NCBI GenBank assembly: GCA_030651575.1
Contig: JAUSFB010000027.1
Coordinates: 1-64,000, forward strand
Direction: 5' to 3'
DNA: 64,000 bases
Source: Phaeospirillum sp.
Lineage (GTDB): Bacteria; Pseudomonadota; Alphaproteobacteria; Rhodospirillales; Magnetospirillaceae
The position numbers and the translations under genes are program-made. The notes beneath the pieces were generated by a model that worked only from the letters and a program-made list of their open reading frames with translations, ran no database searches and had not been told where the DNA came from. Below, piece by piece: positions 39,659 to 52,138 of this stretch (position 1 is the stretch's first letter; each line of letters begins with the position of its first letter).

Positions 39659-40399
39659 ATGGAACCACAGGGCACCGCGTCGCCCGAGGAAGTCGCCCGA
39701 TTCACCGCCATGGCCGAGGCCTGGTGGGATCCGCTGGGCAAATTCAAGCCGCTGCACCGGTTCAACCCGATCCGGCTGGACTTCATGCGTCGACACTTCG
39801 CCGCCCATTTCGGCCGCGACGAGACCGCCATGCATCCGTTCGAGGGGCTGACGCTGCTGGATGTGGGCTGTGGCGGCGGGCTGCTGTCCGAGCCGCTGGC
39901 CCGCATGGGCTTCACCGTCACCGGCGTCGATGCCGGGGCCAAAAATATCGCGGTCGCCGCCTTGCACGCCGAGCAGTCGGGCGTCGCCATCGACTACCGG
40001 GTCTCCACCCCCGAGGCCCTCGACCCGGCGGCGGCGTTCGACGTAGTGCTGTGCATGGAAGTGGTCGAGCATGTTCCCGACGTCGCCGTCTTCCTGGAAG
40101 CCGCCGCCCAGCGGCTAAAGCCGGGCGGATTGCTGGTCGGGGCCACCCTCAACCGTACCGCCAAATGCTGGGCGCTGGCGGTGGTGGGGGCGGAATACAT
40201 CCTGCGCTGGCTGCCCAGGGGCACCCATGACTGGCACAAATTCGTCCGCCCGTCGGAGTTCTCCGCCATGCTGCGCGGCTGTGGCGTCGAAGTCCGCCAC
40301 ATGGCCGGCATGTCCTATTCGCCGCTGACCGATTCCTGGCGCGAGACCCCGAATCTGGACGTCAACTATATGGTGCTGGGGGTAAAGACGGAGACGTGA
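39659..40399 (+). CDS. ubiG: Ubiquinone biosynthesis O-methyltransferase UbiG
   Basis: 246 residues. The family-specific start (FTAMAEAWWDPLGKFKPLHRFNPIRLDFM) is followed by the SAM motif LLDVGCGGGLLSEPLARMGFTVTGVDA and CMEVVEHVPD, then GATLNRTAKCWALAVVGAEYILRWLPRGTHDWHKFVRPSE. It carries out both O-methylations in the ubiquinone pathway. Monocistronic, divergent from lysC and convergent with the cysteine-cluster gene. Confidence 0.95.
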   Translation: MEPQGTASPEEVARFTAMAEAWWDPLGKFKPLHRFNPIRLDFMRRHFAAHFGRDETAMHPFEGLTLLDVGCGGGLLSEPLARMGFTVTGVDAGAKNIAVAALHAEQSGVAIDYRVSTPEALDPAAAFDVVLCMEVVEHVPDVAVFLEAAAQRLKPGGLLVGATLNRTAKCWALAVVGAEYILRWLPRGTHDWHKFVRPSEFSAMLRGCGVEVRHMAGMSYSPLTDSWRETPNLDVNYMVLGVKTET

Positions 40400-40404
40400 G
40401 GGCC

Positions 40405-41157
40405 TTACTTGAACTGCCCGCGCAGATCGGCGCCGGGGTCGGGGACCAGGGCGGCGGATTTGGGGGCCGCGCGCTGCTTCAGCCATGCCGCCATGCGCTT
40501 GGGCTGGTCCAACAGCTCGCGCACAGCCGCCGTCAGCTCCAACCCGTAATCGGCGATGCCGGCGAAGTGCAGCGCCTTCAGCACCCCGTTCAGGGCCTGA
40601 TCGTAGACGTGCTGCGGCGCCCCCAGGAACACCGGCCGGATCGTGCCCAGTTCCAGCCCCGCCTTGACGGAATCCGGGTCGTTGAAGCTGGCGACGCAAA
40701 AGCTCATATCGGTCGAGTGCAGCCCCCGGCAGCGCAGCGGCCGCACCGTGTAGATCGAACAGGCCCCCTCCACCAGAAAAGCGCAGGGCTGCTTGCCGGC
40801 GGCGCGCCGGGAGGTGGCGAGGCCGTTGGTCTGGTCGTCCAGCCCACGCACCCGCTCGGCCATGGCCGAGGCCTCGGCCGACGGCAAGGCCCGTATATGG
40901 ACCGCAATCCGGATCGCCTCGGGAACCGAGACGCCCACCTGCTGGTGACAGCACCAGCCGCATCCGGCCTTGCAGGCGGAGGCCGCGATATTGGAGCGGA
41001 AGGACACGGTGCTCCGGGTCGCCTCCCACGACTGATCGGCCAGGACAAAGACCTGATCCAGCGCCGCCGCCACCCGCTCGGGCGTGGCCTTGGGAAATGC
41101 CGCCGCCATGGCGCGGGCGGCGTTGTCGAGCAGGAAACCACTGGTGGGAGCAAACAT
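40405..41157 (-). CDS. YkgJ-type cysteine-cluster protein
   Basis: 250 residues from the ATG at 41157; the longer frame to 41352 is rejected because it runs into the divergent gene. The cysteine cluster is ACKAGCGWCCHQQVGVSVPEA, then QPCAFLVEGACSIYTVRPLRCRGLHS and FCVASF, the pattern of the zinc/iron-chelating CxxxCxxCC family. Members are thought to bind Fe-S or zinc; function unproven. The N-terminal 60 residues are helical and without known motif. Possible shared promoter with the YqeB-like gene. Confidence 0.82.
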   Translation of the reverse strand: MFAPTSGFLLDNAARAMAAAFPKATPERVAAALDQVFVLADQSWEATRSTVSFRSNIAASACKAGCGWCCHQQVGVSVPEAIRIAVHIRALPSAEASAMAERVRGLDDQTNGLATSRRAAGKQPCAFLVEGACSIYTVRPLRCRGLHSTDMSFCVASFNDPDSVKAGLELGTIRPVFLGAPQHVYDQALNGVLKALHFAGIADYGLELTAAVRELLDQPKRMAAWLKQRAAPKSAALVPDPGADLRGQFK

Positions 41158-41297
41158 GCGAGACCGGGAAGCAAGAGAAACCGATCCCGGCAAATTAGCC
41201 GGGATCGCCGCCCCTGTCACCTGCGGGTGGGGTGCGCCAGACGATCCGGTTTGATACACTCGCCGGACAGGATAACGGACGGACGCGAAAAAGGCCG

Positions 41298-42131
41298 ATG
41301 ACCAGCCGGGGGCAGCCGAGGGTTCTGGTGCGAGGAGCCGGCGAGATCGCATCCGCCGTCGCCCATCGGCTGTGCCACGCCGGCGCGGCGACGGCGTTGC
41401 AGACCAGCCGGCCTCCCATCGCCATCCGGCGCGGCATGGCCTTTTCCGACGCGGTCTTTACCGGCGTGGCGACGCTGGCCGGGCTGACGGCGCGGCGCAT
41501 GAGCGATGACGACGACCCGGACCGCGCCTGGGCGGCGGGAGAGATCCCGCTGTTATACGGCGCGTTCGCGACGGCGCTGGCCCGCCTTCCCTGGGACGTG
41601 CTGATCGATGCCCGCATGAACAAACAATCGACGCCCGAGCCCCAGATCGGGCTGGCTCCGCTGGTGATCGGCATGGGGCCGGGCTGCGCCATCGGCACCA
41701 ATGTGGACATCGCCGTCGAAACAAGCTGGGAAGCCCTCGGCGACATCATCCGCCAGGGTGGAACCTTACCGCTGGGGGGCGAGCCCCGGGCGGTGCTCGG
41801 CCATGCCCGCGACCGCTTTCGCTATGCCCCAAAGGCCGGCATCGTCCGCGCCGAGGCCGAAATCGGCCAAGTGGTGCGAATGGGCGAAATCATCGCCTGG
41901 ATCGACGACGCCCCCATCGTCGCCGCCTTCGACGGCGCGGTGCGCGGCCTGACCCATGACGGCGTACCGGTCGAGGCCGGCAACAAGATCGCCGAAATCG
42001 ACCCCCGGATCGGTTCCGTCCGGCTGACCGGAATCGACGAGCGGCCGCGCCGCATCGCCGAGGCAGTGGCGGCCATCGTGGCCGAGCGGTTTTCCGCGCC
42101 GCGGCCCCTCCTCGAACCGGCTGGTTTATAA
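41298..42131 (+). CDS. EF2563/YqeB-like protein (selenium-dependent molybdenum hydroxylase system)
   Basis: 277 residues from the ATG at 41298, with AAAAAGG just upstream. The N-terminus has a Rossmann-type VLVRGAGEIASAVAHRLCHAG, followed by DVLIDARMNKQSTPEPQIGLAPLVIGMGPG, the family hallmark. A C-terminal part with IGQVVRMGEIIAWIDDAPIVAAFDGAVRGLTHDGVPVEAGNKIAEIDPR resembles a biotinyl-like domain. In Firmicutes and other bacteria it lies with xanthine dehydrogenase-type genes and selenophosphate synthase, but none of those is nearby here. Start and family are clear, role is inferred. Confidence 0.8.
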   Translation: MTSRGQPRVLVRGAGEIASAVAHRLCHAGAATALQTSRPPIAIRRGMAFSDAVFTGVATLAGLTARRMSDDDDPDRAWAAGEIPLLYGAFATALARLPWDVLIDARMNKQSTPEPQIGLAPLVIGMGPGCAIGTNVDIAVETSWEALGDIIRQGGTLPLGGEPRAVLGHARDRFRYAPKAGIVRAEAEIGQVVRMGEIIAWIDDAPIVAAFDGAVRGLTHDGVPVEAGNKIAEIDPRIGSVRLTGIDERPRRIAEAVAAIVAERFSAPRPLLEPAGL

Positions 42132-42190
42132 TTCATCTACATCAGACTGTTAGCATGCGCCAAACCGGCGGGTGAGGGAGTGTCGCCAAC

Positions 42191-43321
42191 ATGTGGATCG
42201 AACAACGGATCTGGACAACGCAAGACGGCTGGAGCCAGCAGGAAAAGCCGTCGGGCGCGGCATCTCTGGTTCTGTACTTCGCCGCCCCCGGCGCCATGCC
42301 CCCCCAGACTCTACTGGACGAGCTGCGCCGCCGCCATGGCGAAGCCGCCATCGTCGGCTGCACCACCGGCGGCGAGATCAGCGGCAACGAAGTCCTGGAC
42401 GACAGCATCGTCACCGCCGCCATCGGCTTTGACACCGCCACGGTCCGAGCGGCGGCACGCGACTTGGCCGACGCCTCGGAATCGTACCGGATCGGCGAAG
42501 AGCTGGCCCGCGAACTGGCCGGCAGCGACCTTCGCGCCATCTTCCTGCTGTCCGACGGGACCGCGGTCAACGGCGACCTGCTGGTGACCGGCTGCCTTGC
42601 CGCGGTATCGCCCGAAGTGGTGGTGACCGGCGGTCTGGCCGGCGACGGCGCCCGCTTCCAGTCCACCGCCGTCGGCTGCGACGACGCCATGCGGCCGGGC
42701 CGGGTGGCGGCTATCGGGCTGTACGGCGACAGCCTGTCCATCGGACATGGCAGCTTTGGCGGCTGGGACGAGTTCGGCCCGCCGCGCACCATCACCCGCG
42801 CCGAGGGCCACATCTTGTACGAGCTGGACGGAGAACCCGCCCTGGACCTCTACAAACGCTATCTGGGGGACGAGGCCCAGGACCTGCCCGGCAGCGCCCT
42901 GCTGTTCCCCCTGTCCATCCGTCCCTCGGCCGGGGTCGAAGGCAGCGAGGTCGTCCGCACCATCGTCGGCATCGACGAGGCCGCCAAGTCCATGACCTTC
43001 GCCGGCGACATGCCCACCGGCTATCTGGCCCGGCTGATGCGCGGCAATTTCGACAACCTGGTGGACGGCGCCGGCAAGGCGGCCGAGGCCGCCGCCAGCG
43101 TCCGTCCCAACTGCCTGGCCATCCTGGTCAGTTGCATCGGGCGCAAGCTGCTGATGGGTCAACGCATCGCCGAGGAGGTGGAAATCGTGTCCGACGTGCT
43201 GGGCAAGGACGCCGCCCTGATCGGATTCTATTCGTATGGCGAAATCTCGCCCCACGGCTTCACCGGCAAGTGCGAGCTGCACAATCAAACCATGACCATC
43301 ACCACGATCTCCGAACACTGA
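42191..43321 (+). CDS. FIST domain sensor protein
   Basis: 376 residues. FIST_N (about 20-215) has AIVGCTTGGEISGNEV and VTGGLAGDGARF; FIST_C (about 220-360) has EPALDLYKRYLG, AILVSCIGRKLLMGQR and GFYSYGEISPHGFTGKCELHNQTMTITTI. FIST is a predicted small-ligand sensor domain, proposed to bind amino acids. The hybrid kinase starts one nucleotide after its stop, a common pairing, so it probably passes the signal to that kinase. Cytosolic; no signal peptide. Confidence 0.92.
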   Translation: MWIEQRIWTTQDGWSQQEKPSGAASLVLYFAAPGAMPPQTLLDELRRRHGEAAIVGCTTGGEISGNEVLDDSIVTAAIGFDTATVRAAARDLADASESYRIGEELARELAGSDLRAIFLLSDGTAVNGDLLVTGCLAAVSPEVVVTGGLAGDGARFQSTAVGCDDAMRPGRVAAIGLYGDSLSIGHGSFGGWDEFGPPRTITRAEGHILYELDGEPALDLYKRYLGDEAQDLPGSALLFPLSIRPSAGVEGSEVVRTIVGIDEAAKSMTFAGDMPTGYLARLMRGNFDNLVDGAGKAAEAAASVRPNCLAILVSCIGRKLLMGQRIAEEVEIVSDVLGKDAALIGFYSYGEISPHGFTGKCELHNQTMTITTISEH

Positions 43322-43322
43322 C

Positions 43323-46613
<3,291 letters not shown>

Positions 46614-46616
46614 CTC

Positions 46617-46694
46617 ATGATCGCCTTGGTTATCGACGACAATCCCACCAAGGGAAATTGCGTTCAGCTTGTGATGGCGGGGGGATTGGCCTAG
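46617..46694 (+). pseudogene. Truncated response-regulator remnant
   Basis: A 25-residue ORF begins 3 nt after the hybrid kinase stop: MIALVIDDNPT, then [14 protein letters not shown] and a stop. The first 11 residues are the canonical beginning of a receiver domain with its acidic pair, and then similarity ends abruptly. No other frame restores receiver sequence before recQ, whose ATG is 31 nt on. It looks as if the rest of a response-regulator gene was deleted and recQ with its upstream DNA joined on. Confidence 0.6.
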
Positions 46695-46725
46695 AAGGGG
46701 CCAGCGCCCCACTGGTCGGACCCCC

Positions 46726-48546
46726 ATGCCCTCACCGCTTGAAGTCCTTAATCGCGTCTTCGGATTTCCGGCATTCCGGGGCCAGCAGGCCGATGTCATC
46801 GATCATGTGGTCGGAGGCGGCGACGCCCTGGTGCTGATGCCGACCGGCGCCGGAAAATCGCTATGCTATCAGGTGCCGGCCCTCTGCCGCGACGGCGTTG
46901 CGGTGGTGGTGTCGCCGCTGATCGCCCTGATGCAAAATCAGGTCGAAGCGATGAGTCAGCTTGGCGTGCGGGTCGCCGCCCTCAACTCGGCCCGCAGCTT
47001 CGACGAGGTCAGCGTGATCGAGCGTCAGATGCAGGCCGGCGAACTCGATCTGGTCTATGTCACCCCCGAACGGCTGGTGACGCCCGGCTTTCTCGCCCTG
47101 CTCGACACCTGCCGGATCGCGCTGTTCGCCATCGACGAGGCCCATTGCGTCTCGCAATGGGGCCATGACTTCCGCCCGGAATACCTGCAACTGGCCCTGC
47201 TGCGCGAGCGTTACCCCGCCGTGCCCTGCCTGGCTCTGACCGCCACCGCCGACGGCCCCACCCGCCGCGACATCGCCGAGCGCCTGGGCCTGGGCGACGG
47301 ACGCCTGTTCGTCGCCGGCTTCGACCGCCCCAATATCCGCTATCGCATCACCGCCAAGAAGACTCCCAAGGAACAGCTGCTGCACTTTCTCGCCACCGAG
47401 CATGGCGGGGCCGAGGGCGATTCCGGCATCGTCTACTGCCTGTCGCGCGCCAAGGTCGAGGAAACCGCGTCCTGGCTGGTGGGAAAAGGCTTTAACGCCC
47501 TGGCCTATCATGCAGGAATGGATCAGGCGACCCGCGCCGCCAACCAGCAACGTTTCCTACGCGAGGAAGGGGTGGTGATGGTGGCGACCATCGCCTTTGG
47601 CATGGGCATCGACAAGCCCGATGTGCGCTTCGTCGCCCATCTCGACCTGCCCAAAAGCCTGGAGTCCTATTACCAGGAGACCGGCCGCGCCGGCCGCGAC
47701 GGCCGCCCCGCCAACGCCTGGATGGCCTATGGCCTGGAGGATGTGGCCAAGCTGGGCCAGTTCATCGCCAGCAGTCAGGCCTCCGACGCCCAAAAGCGGA
47801 TCGAGCGGCAAAAGCTCAACGCCCTGCTGGGCCTGTGCGAGACCACCCGCTGCCGCCGCCAGGTGCTGCTGGAGTATTTCGGCGAAAGCGGGGCCGAGCC
47901 CTGCGGCAACTGCGACACCTGCCTGGAGCCGATCGCCTCCTTCGACGGCACCGAACTGGCCCGCAAGGCCCTCAGCTGCGTCTACCGCACCGGCGAGACC
48001 TTTGGCGCCGGCCATGTCATCGACGTGCTGCTGGGCAAGGACAACGAGAAGGTCCAACGCTTTGGCCACCACCAGATCAGCACCTTCGGCATCGGCAAGG
48101 AACTCTCCGCCGATGAATGGCGCTCGGTCCTGCGCCAGTTGGTCGCCGCCGGCCTGCTGACCATCGACGTGGAGGGACACGGCGCCTTTCGCCTGACCGA
48201 AACCTGCCGGCCGGTGCTGCGCGGCGAGACCCGCGTCGATCTGCGCCGCGACCCGCTCCCGGCCAGGGGCGGGGCCAAGGACAAGGGCGGCAAGAAGCCG
48301 GCCACCCAGTGGGATGATCCGGCGGAGGAGGCCCTGTTCCAGTTGCTGCGGGCGCAGCGCCTGATCCTGGCCAAGGCCCAGGGCGTGCCGCCCTACGTGA
48401 TCCTGCACGACGCCACCCTGATCGACGTGGCCCGCCGCCGGCCGCGCCGGCCCGAGGATCTGCTGGGCGTCGCCGGCCTCGGCGACATCAAGCGCGACCG
48501 CTACGGCGAGACCCTGCTGGCCGTGGTCGCCGCGTTCGAGGCCTGA
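46726..48546 (+). CDS. recQ: ATP-dependent DNA helicase RecQ
   Basis: 606 residues, standard length. Helicase motifs: [55 protein letters not shown], and [13 protein letters not shown]. The zinc site has Cys in [13 protein letters not shown] and ACGNCDTC-like [13 protein letters not shown]. Winged helix and a C-terminal HRDC domain (about 525-600, ending [10 protein letters not shown]) complete it. It unwinds DNA in the RecF repair route. Confidence 0.97.
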   Translation: MPSPLEVLNRVFGFPAFRGQQADVIDHVVGGGDALVLMPTGAGKSLCYQVPALCRDGVAVVVSPLIALMQNQVEAMSQLGVRVAALNSARSFDEVSVIERQMQAGELDLVYVTPERLVTPGFLALLDTCRIALFAIDEAHCVSQWGHDFRPEYLQLALLRERYPAVPCLALTATADGPTRRDIAERLGLGDGRLFVAGFDRPNIRYRITAKKTPKEQLLHFLATEHGGAEGDSGIVYCLSRAKVEETASWLVGKGFNALAYHAGMDQATRAANQQRFLREEGVVMVATIAFGMGIDKPDVRFVAHLDLPKSLESYYQETGRAGRDGRPANAWMAYGLEDVAKLGQFIASSQASDAQKRIERQKLNALLGLCETTRCRRQVLLEYFGESGAEPCGNCDTCLEPIASFDGTELARKALSCVYRTGETFGAGHVIDVLLGKDNEKVQRFGHHQISTFGIGKELSADEWRSVLRQLVAAGLLTIDVEGHGAFRLTETCRPVLRGETRVDLRRDPLPARGGAKDKGGKKPATQWDDPAEEALFQLLRAQRLILAKAQGVPPYVILHDATLIDVARRRPRRPEDLLGVAGLGDIKRDRYGETLLAVVAAFEA

Positions 48547-48633
48547 CGCGCCTGCAATTACGCTATCGTCACTTGCGGCGCCGGATGGCGGCAGGCATAG
48601 TCCGCTTCCATTGAAAGCCAGGGGGCGACGCTC

Positions 48634-48834
48634 ATGAGTGGTTACCGCAGTCACGACGGACAGCAGTCCGACCGGCAGCCCATCAAACGCAGCAGCGCCG
48701 ATAACCAGCGCATGCTGCAACGCCTGAAGGACGAACAGGCCTCGTTCAAGCCCTGGGTGGCCGAGCCGATCAAGCAGGCCCTGGCCAAGCGCATCGCCGA
48801 GCTGGAAGCCGAACTGGCCCCCTCGCGCCGCTAA
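48634..48834 (+). CDS. Small helical protein of unknown function
   Basis: 66 residues with GGGGGC about 8 nt before the ATG. The first 25 residues are polar and disordered in character (SHDGQQSDRQPIKRSS); residues 26-66 are a charged amphipathic helix (MLQRLKDEQASF, PIKQALAKRIAELEAEL). No family recognised. Lies between recQ and dinB on the same strand, possibly co-expressed. Confidence 0.65.
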   Translation: MSGYRSHDGQQSDRQPIKRSSADNQRMLQRLKDEQASFKPWVAEPIKQALAKRIAELEAELAPSRR

Positions 48835-48888
48835 GTATTCCCCTTTTGTTCCAGATCGACTATCATCCCTCCGCGACTGCGAGAGGCG

Positions 48889-50055
48889 ATGATGGCCAGC
48901 CTGTGCCGTGACTGTGGAACCACCGACGATCCAGGGACCGAGGCCTGCCCGGCCTGCGGCTCGACCCGGCTGATCCGCCATCCCGAGCTGCTCGATCTTT
49001 CCATCGCCCATATCGACTGCGACTCCTTCTACGCCTCGGTGGAGAAGCGCGACAATCCCAGCCTGATCGACCGGCCGGTGATCGTCGGCCATCCCGGCGG
49101 CCGCGGCGTGGTCACCACCGCCTGCTACATCGCCCGCCAATACGGTCCCCGCTCGGCCATGCCCATGTTCAAGGCCCTTGAACTGTGCCCCCATGCCGTG
49201 GTCATCTCCCCCGATATCGCCAAGTACAAGCGGGTCAGCGCCGCCATCCGCTCGCTGTTCGCCCAGGCGACGCCCCTGCTGGAACCGGTATCGCTGGACG
49301 AGGCCTATCTTGACCTGTCGCCGGGCGTCCGGCTGGTGGAGCGCCCGCCGGCGGTGCTGCTGGCCCGTCTGGTCACCGCCATCGAAAGCCGGGTCGGCAT
49401 CACCGTCTCGGCCGGCCTCAGCTACAACAAGTTTCTCGCCAAGCTGGCCTCGGATCGCGACAAACCGCGCGGCTTTTCCGTCATCGGCCGGGCCGAGGCC
49501 ACCCGCACCATCGGCCTGCTGCCGGTCCGCGCCCTGTGGGGAATCGGAGACGCCACGGCGCGACGCATGGCGGAACAGGGAATCACCTCCGTCGCCCAGT
49601 TGCAGGCCCTGCCCGAGGCCGAGATGTCCGCCCGCTGGGGTAAGTTCGGCCGTCAGTTGGCCGGTCTGGTCCATGGCGTCGATCTCCGCCGCGTCACCCC
49701 CGACCGACCGGCCAAAAGCGTCTCCACCGAGACCACCTTCGTCCGCGACATCCGCGACTCCGCCGCCCTGACCCGCGAGTTGGAGCCCCTGGCAGCCGGC
49801 GTCGCCCGCCGTCTGGCGCGGGAAGACGCCGCCGGCCGCACCGTGGTGCTAAAGCTGAAGACCGCCGACTTCCGGGTCATCACCCGCCATCATCGGCTGG
49901 CCGACCCCACCGGCAGGGCCGAGGTGATCCTGAGAGCCGGCAAGGTCCTGCTGGACCGCCTGACCGATGGCCGTGCCTTCCGCCTGATCGGAATCGGCCT
50001 CACCGATCTGTGTCCCGCCGCCGAAGCCGACCCTCCCGATCTGTTCAGACAGTGA
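48889..50055 (+). CDS. dinB: DNA polymerase IV with N-terminal zinc ribbon
   Basis: 388 residues. Residues 6-25 carry two CxxC pairs (CRDC, CPAC), a zinc-ribbon-like extension before the polymerase. The Y-family core follows: IAHIDCDSFYASVEKRDNP, SLDEAYLDLS, SYNKFLAKLASDRDKP, helix-hairpin-helix LWGIGDATARRMAEQG and a little-finger domain. The C-terminal DPPDLFRQ resembles a beta-clamp binding tail. It performs error-prone translesion synthesis. The ATG at 48892 has better Shine-Dalgarno spacing than the one at 48889. No LexA box was recognised upstream. Confidence 0.93.
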   Translation: MMASLCRDCGTTDDPGTEACPACGSTRLIRHPELLDLSIAHIDCDSFYASVEKRDNPSLIDRPVIVGHPGGRGVVTTACYIARQYGPRSAMPMFKALELCPHAVVISPDIAKYKRVSAAIRSLFAQATPLLEPVSLDEAYLDLSPGVRLVERPPAVLLARLVTAIESRVGITVSAGLSYNKFLAKLASDRDKPRGFSVIGRAEATRTIGLLPVRALWGIGDATARRMAEQGITSVAQLQALPEAEMSARWGKFGRQLAGLVHGVDLRRVTPDRPAKSVSTETTFVRDIRDSAALTRELEPLAAGVARRLAREDAAGRTVVLKLKTADFRVITRHHRLADPTGRAEVILRAGKVLLDRLTDGRAFRLIGIGLTDLCPAAEADPPDLFRQ

Positions 50056-50180
50056 AAATACCGCGTTGATCCGATTGAATTGATGGAAATCCATTCAGGT
50101 TCAAGGCAAGCTGCGGGGCAAGGGAAATATTCCGGCGGACGACAAGACCGGAAAGAGGCCAATCGGGGGAGGAGCACGCG

Positions 50181-51158
50181 GTGCCCACAGCACGCAACGC
50201 CGAGTTCGCGCACGCCTTCGCCGTGCGCTTGATGCAGCATCTGGTGGTGCCGACCTTCGTGCTCGACGCCGAGCGCAAGGTCATCATCTGGAACAAGGCC
50301 TGCGAACGCCTGACCGGGGTGCCCGCCGCCGAGGTGCTGGGAACCAGAAACCATTGGCAGGCCTTCTACGAGGCCCCCCGCCACTGTCTGGCCGATATCC
50401 TGGCGCTGGGCCGGACCGACGAGCTGGAGACCCTCTACGTCGCCCATTCCGAACCCGGCGAAAGCGCTCATGGCCTCAAGGCCGAGACCTGGTGCGTGAT
50501 GCCCCGCGTCAAAAAGCGGCTTTACCTCGCCGTGGACGCCGGCCCCATCTATGACGAGGACGGCAACCTGCTGGCGGTGGTCGAGACGCTGCGCGACAAC
50601 ACCGAGCAAAAACTAGCTCAGATGGCGCTGCACAGTCTGGCGGTCAAGGACGGCCTGACCGGACTGGCCAACCGCCGCTCGTTCGACGAGCGGCTGGAGG
50701 CCGACTGGCTGCACTCCATCCGCGAGCAGGCCCCCATATCGCTACTGCTGATCGATGTTGATCACTTCAAGCTCTACAACGACACCTATGGCCACCAAAA
50801 GGGCGATACCTGCCTGAAGGAGGTCGCGGCGGCCATGACCACCCAGGTTTTCCGCCCCGCCGATCTGGCGGCCCGCTATGGCGGCGAAGAATTCGCGGTG
50901 ATCATGCCCAATACCGATCTGGACGGAGCCCTGCGAGTGGCGGATCGTATCCGCGAGGCGGTGGAAGACCTCAACCTGCCCCACTCCGCCAGCCAGACCA
51001 CCGACAGGGTGACGCTCAGCGCCGGCGCCGCCTCGGCGGTTCCCACCGACGACCAGACCCCGGTCGATCTGATCGCCGCCGCCGATGCCGCCCTCTACCG
51101 GGCCAAGCATGCCGGCCGCAACCGGGTGCTGGGCGCGGAACTGGTAGCGGCGGAATAA
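50181..51158 (+). CDS. PAS-GGDEF diguanylate cyclase
   Basis: 325 residues from a GTG at 50181, with GGAGGAG upstream. A PAS domain (about 15-145; TFVLDAERKVIIWNKACERLTG) is followed by GGDEF with KDGLTGLANRRSFDERL, LLIDVDHFKLYNDTYGH and the active RYGGEEFAV. An RxxD product-inhibition site (RPAD) lies five residues before the GGEEF, as expected. It should therefore make cyclic di-GMP under feedback control. No membrane segment; no partner adjacent. Confidence 0.95.
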   Translation: MPTARNAEFAHAFAVRLMQHLVVPTFVLDAERKVIIWNKACERLTGVPAAEVLGTRNHWQAFYEAPRHCLADILALGRTDELETLYVAHSEPGESAHGLKAETWCVMPRVKKRLYLAVDAGPIYDEDGNLLAVVETLRDNTEQKLAQMALHSLAVKDGLTGLANRRSFDERLEADWLHSIREQAPISLLLIDVDHFKLYNDTYGHQKGDTCLKEVAAAMTTQVFRPADLAARYGGEEFAVIMPNTDLDGALRVADRIREAVEDLNLPHSASQTTDRVTLSAGAASAVPTDDQTPVDLIAAADAALYRAKHAGRNRVLGAELVAAE

Positions 51159-51164
51159 AGCCCC

Positions 51165-52136
51165 CTACATCCAGCCCTTGCGCTTGAACAGCCAGTAGGG
51201 CAACAGCGCCGCCGCGACTGCCAGGGCGATAGCATAGGCGTAGCCATACTCCCATTGCAGTTCCGGCATGATCCTGAAATTCATGCCATACCAGCTGGCC
51301 ACCAGGGTCGGGGGCAAGAATAGCACCGACATGATGGTGAACAGCTTGATGATCTGGTTCTGCTGAATACTGATCATTCCCAGGGTAGCGTCCAGCAGGA
51401 AGCTGATCTTGTTGCCGAGAAAGTCCACATATTCGGCCAGAGACTGGACATCGTGGCCGATGGTTTCCAGCCGGGCGGCGGTCACCTCCGGCGCCGTATC
51501 GCCATGGGGCAGGAAGGAGACCATGCGCTTCATCCCCAGCAGGGTTTCGCGCGCCTTGCCCGACAGGTCGCCGTCCCGGCCGATGGAGCGCAACAGCGAC
51601 TCCAACTCGCGCGAGGAAGCGCGGCGGCGCTTATGGTCCATCGTATGCTGGTGAAAGACGCGGTGCGACATGGCGTCAAGATCCATGCCGAGCCCTTCCA
51701 GCACATCGGCGATGCGATCGACCACCGCCTCCATCAGGCCCAGCAGGATCTCGCCGGCGGAAGTCGGGGAAAGCTCGCCCAAAGCCAGCAATTCCAGGTA
51801 GGCGTTGAAGGCGTGGGGCGTGTCATAGCGTACCGTCACCAGTTGGCGACCGGAAAAGATGAAGGTGATGGCCGAGTTGCGAGGCTCTGAACCGCCGGAG
51901 CCGGTTAACACCGGTACCGTCACCACCACGGCGTTTCCTCGCCGGATCAGCCGGCTGGAGGCCTCGATCTCCTGCATTTTCTCGTGAGGAGGAATACGAA
52001 TGCCGGTGGCGGCCTCCACCGTCGCCACCTCTTCCGGCGACGGCCGCAGCAGGTCGATCCACATCGCCTGGGCGGTAACGTCCCCGATCTCGCCGGAGGT
52101 CAGGCCCCCATCAAGCGGGGTATGGACGCTGATCAC
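51165..52136 (-). CDS. corA: CorA-family magnesium/divalent cation transporter
   Basis: 323 residues from a GTG at 52136, 2 nt after the bactofilin stop. The long cytosolic part (about 1-260) is followed by two membrane segments with the signature YGMNF between them (FLPPTLVASWYGMNFRIMPEL) and the basic tail LPYWLFKRKGWM. CorA forms a pentamer for Mg2+ import; some relatives (ZntB) export zinc. The tight spacing to bactofilin and the M23 peptidase gene implies co-transcription. Confidence 0.92.
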   Translation of the reverse strand: MISVHTPLDGGLTSGEIGDVTAQAMWIDLLRPSPEEVATVEAATGIRIPPHEKMQEIEASSRLIRRGNAVVVTVPVLTGSGGSEPRNSAITFIFSGRQLVTVRYDTPHAFNAYLELLALGELSPTSAGEILLGLMEAVVDRIADVLEGLGMDLDAMSHRVFHQHTMDHKRRRASSRELESLLRSIGRDGDLSGKARETLLGMKRMVSFLPHGDTAPEVTAARLETIGHDVQSLAEYVDFLGNKISFLLDATLGMISIQQNQIIKLFTIMSVLFLPPTLVASWYGMNFRIMPELQWEYGYAYAIALAVAAALLPYWLFKRKGWM

Positions 52137-52138
52137 GG

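Noticed and set aside
41158-41352. N-terminal extension of the cysteine-cluster protein
   Set aside because: It would overlap the divergent YqeB-like gene and has no family similarity; the ATG at 41157 fits better.
46617-46725. Frameshifted but otherwise complete response regulator
   Set aside because: None of the frames before recQ contains further receiver motifs, so truncation is the better reading.
50083-50094. Palindrome ATGG-AAAT-CCAT before the GGDEF gene as an operator
   Set aside because: Arms are only four bases and no second copy or promoter alignment was found.
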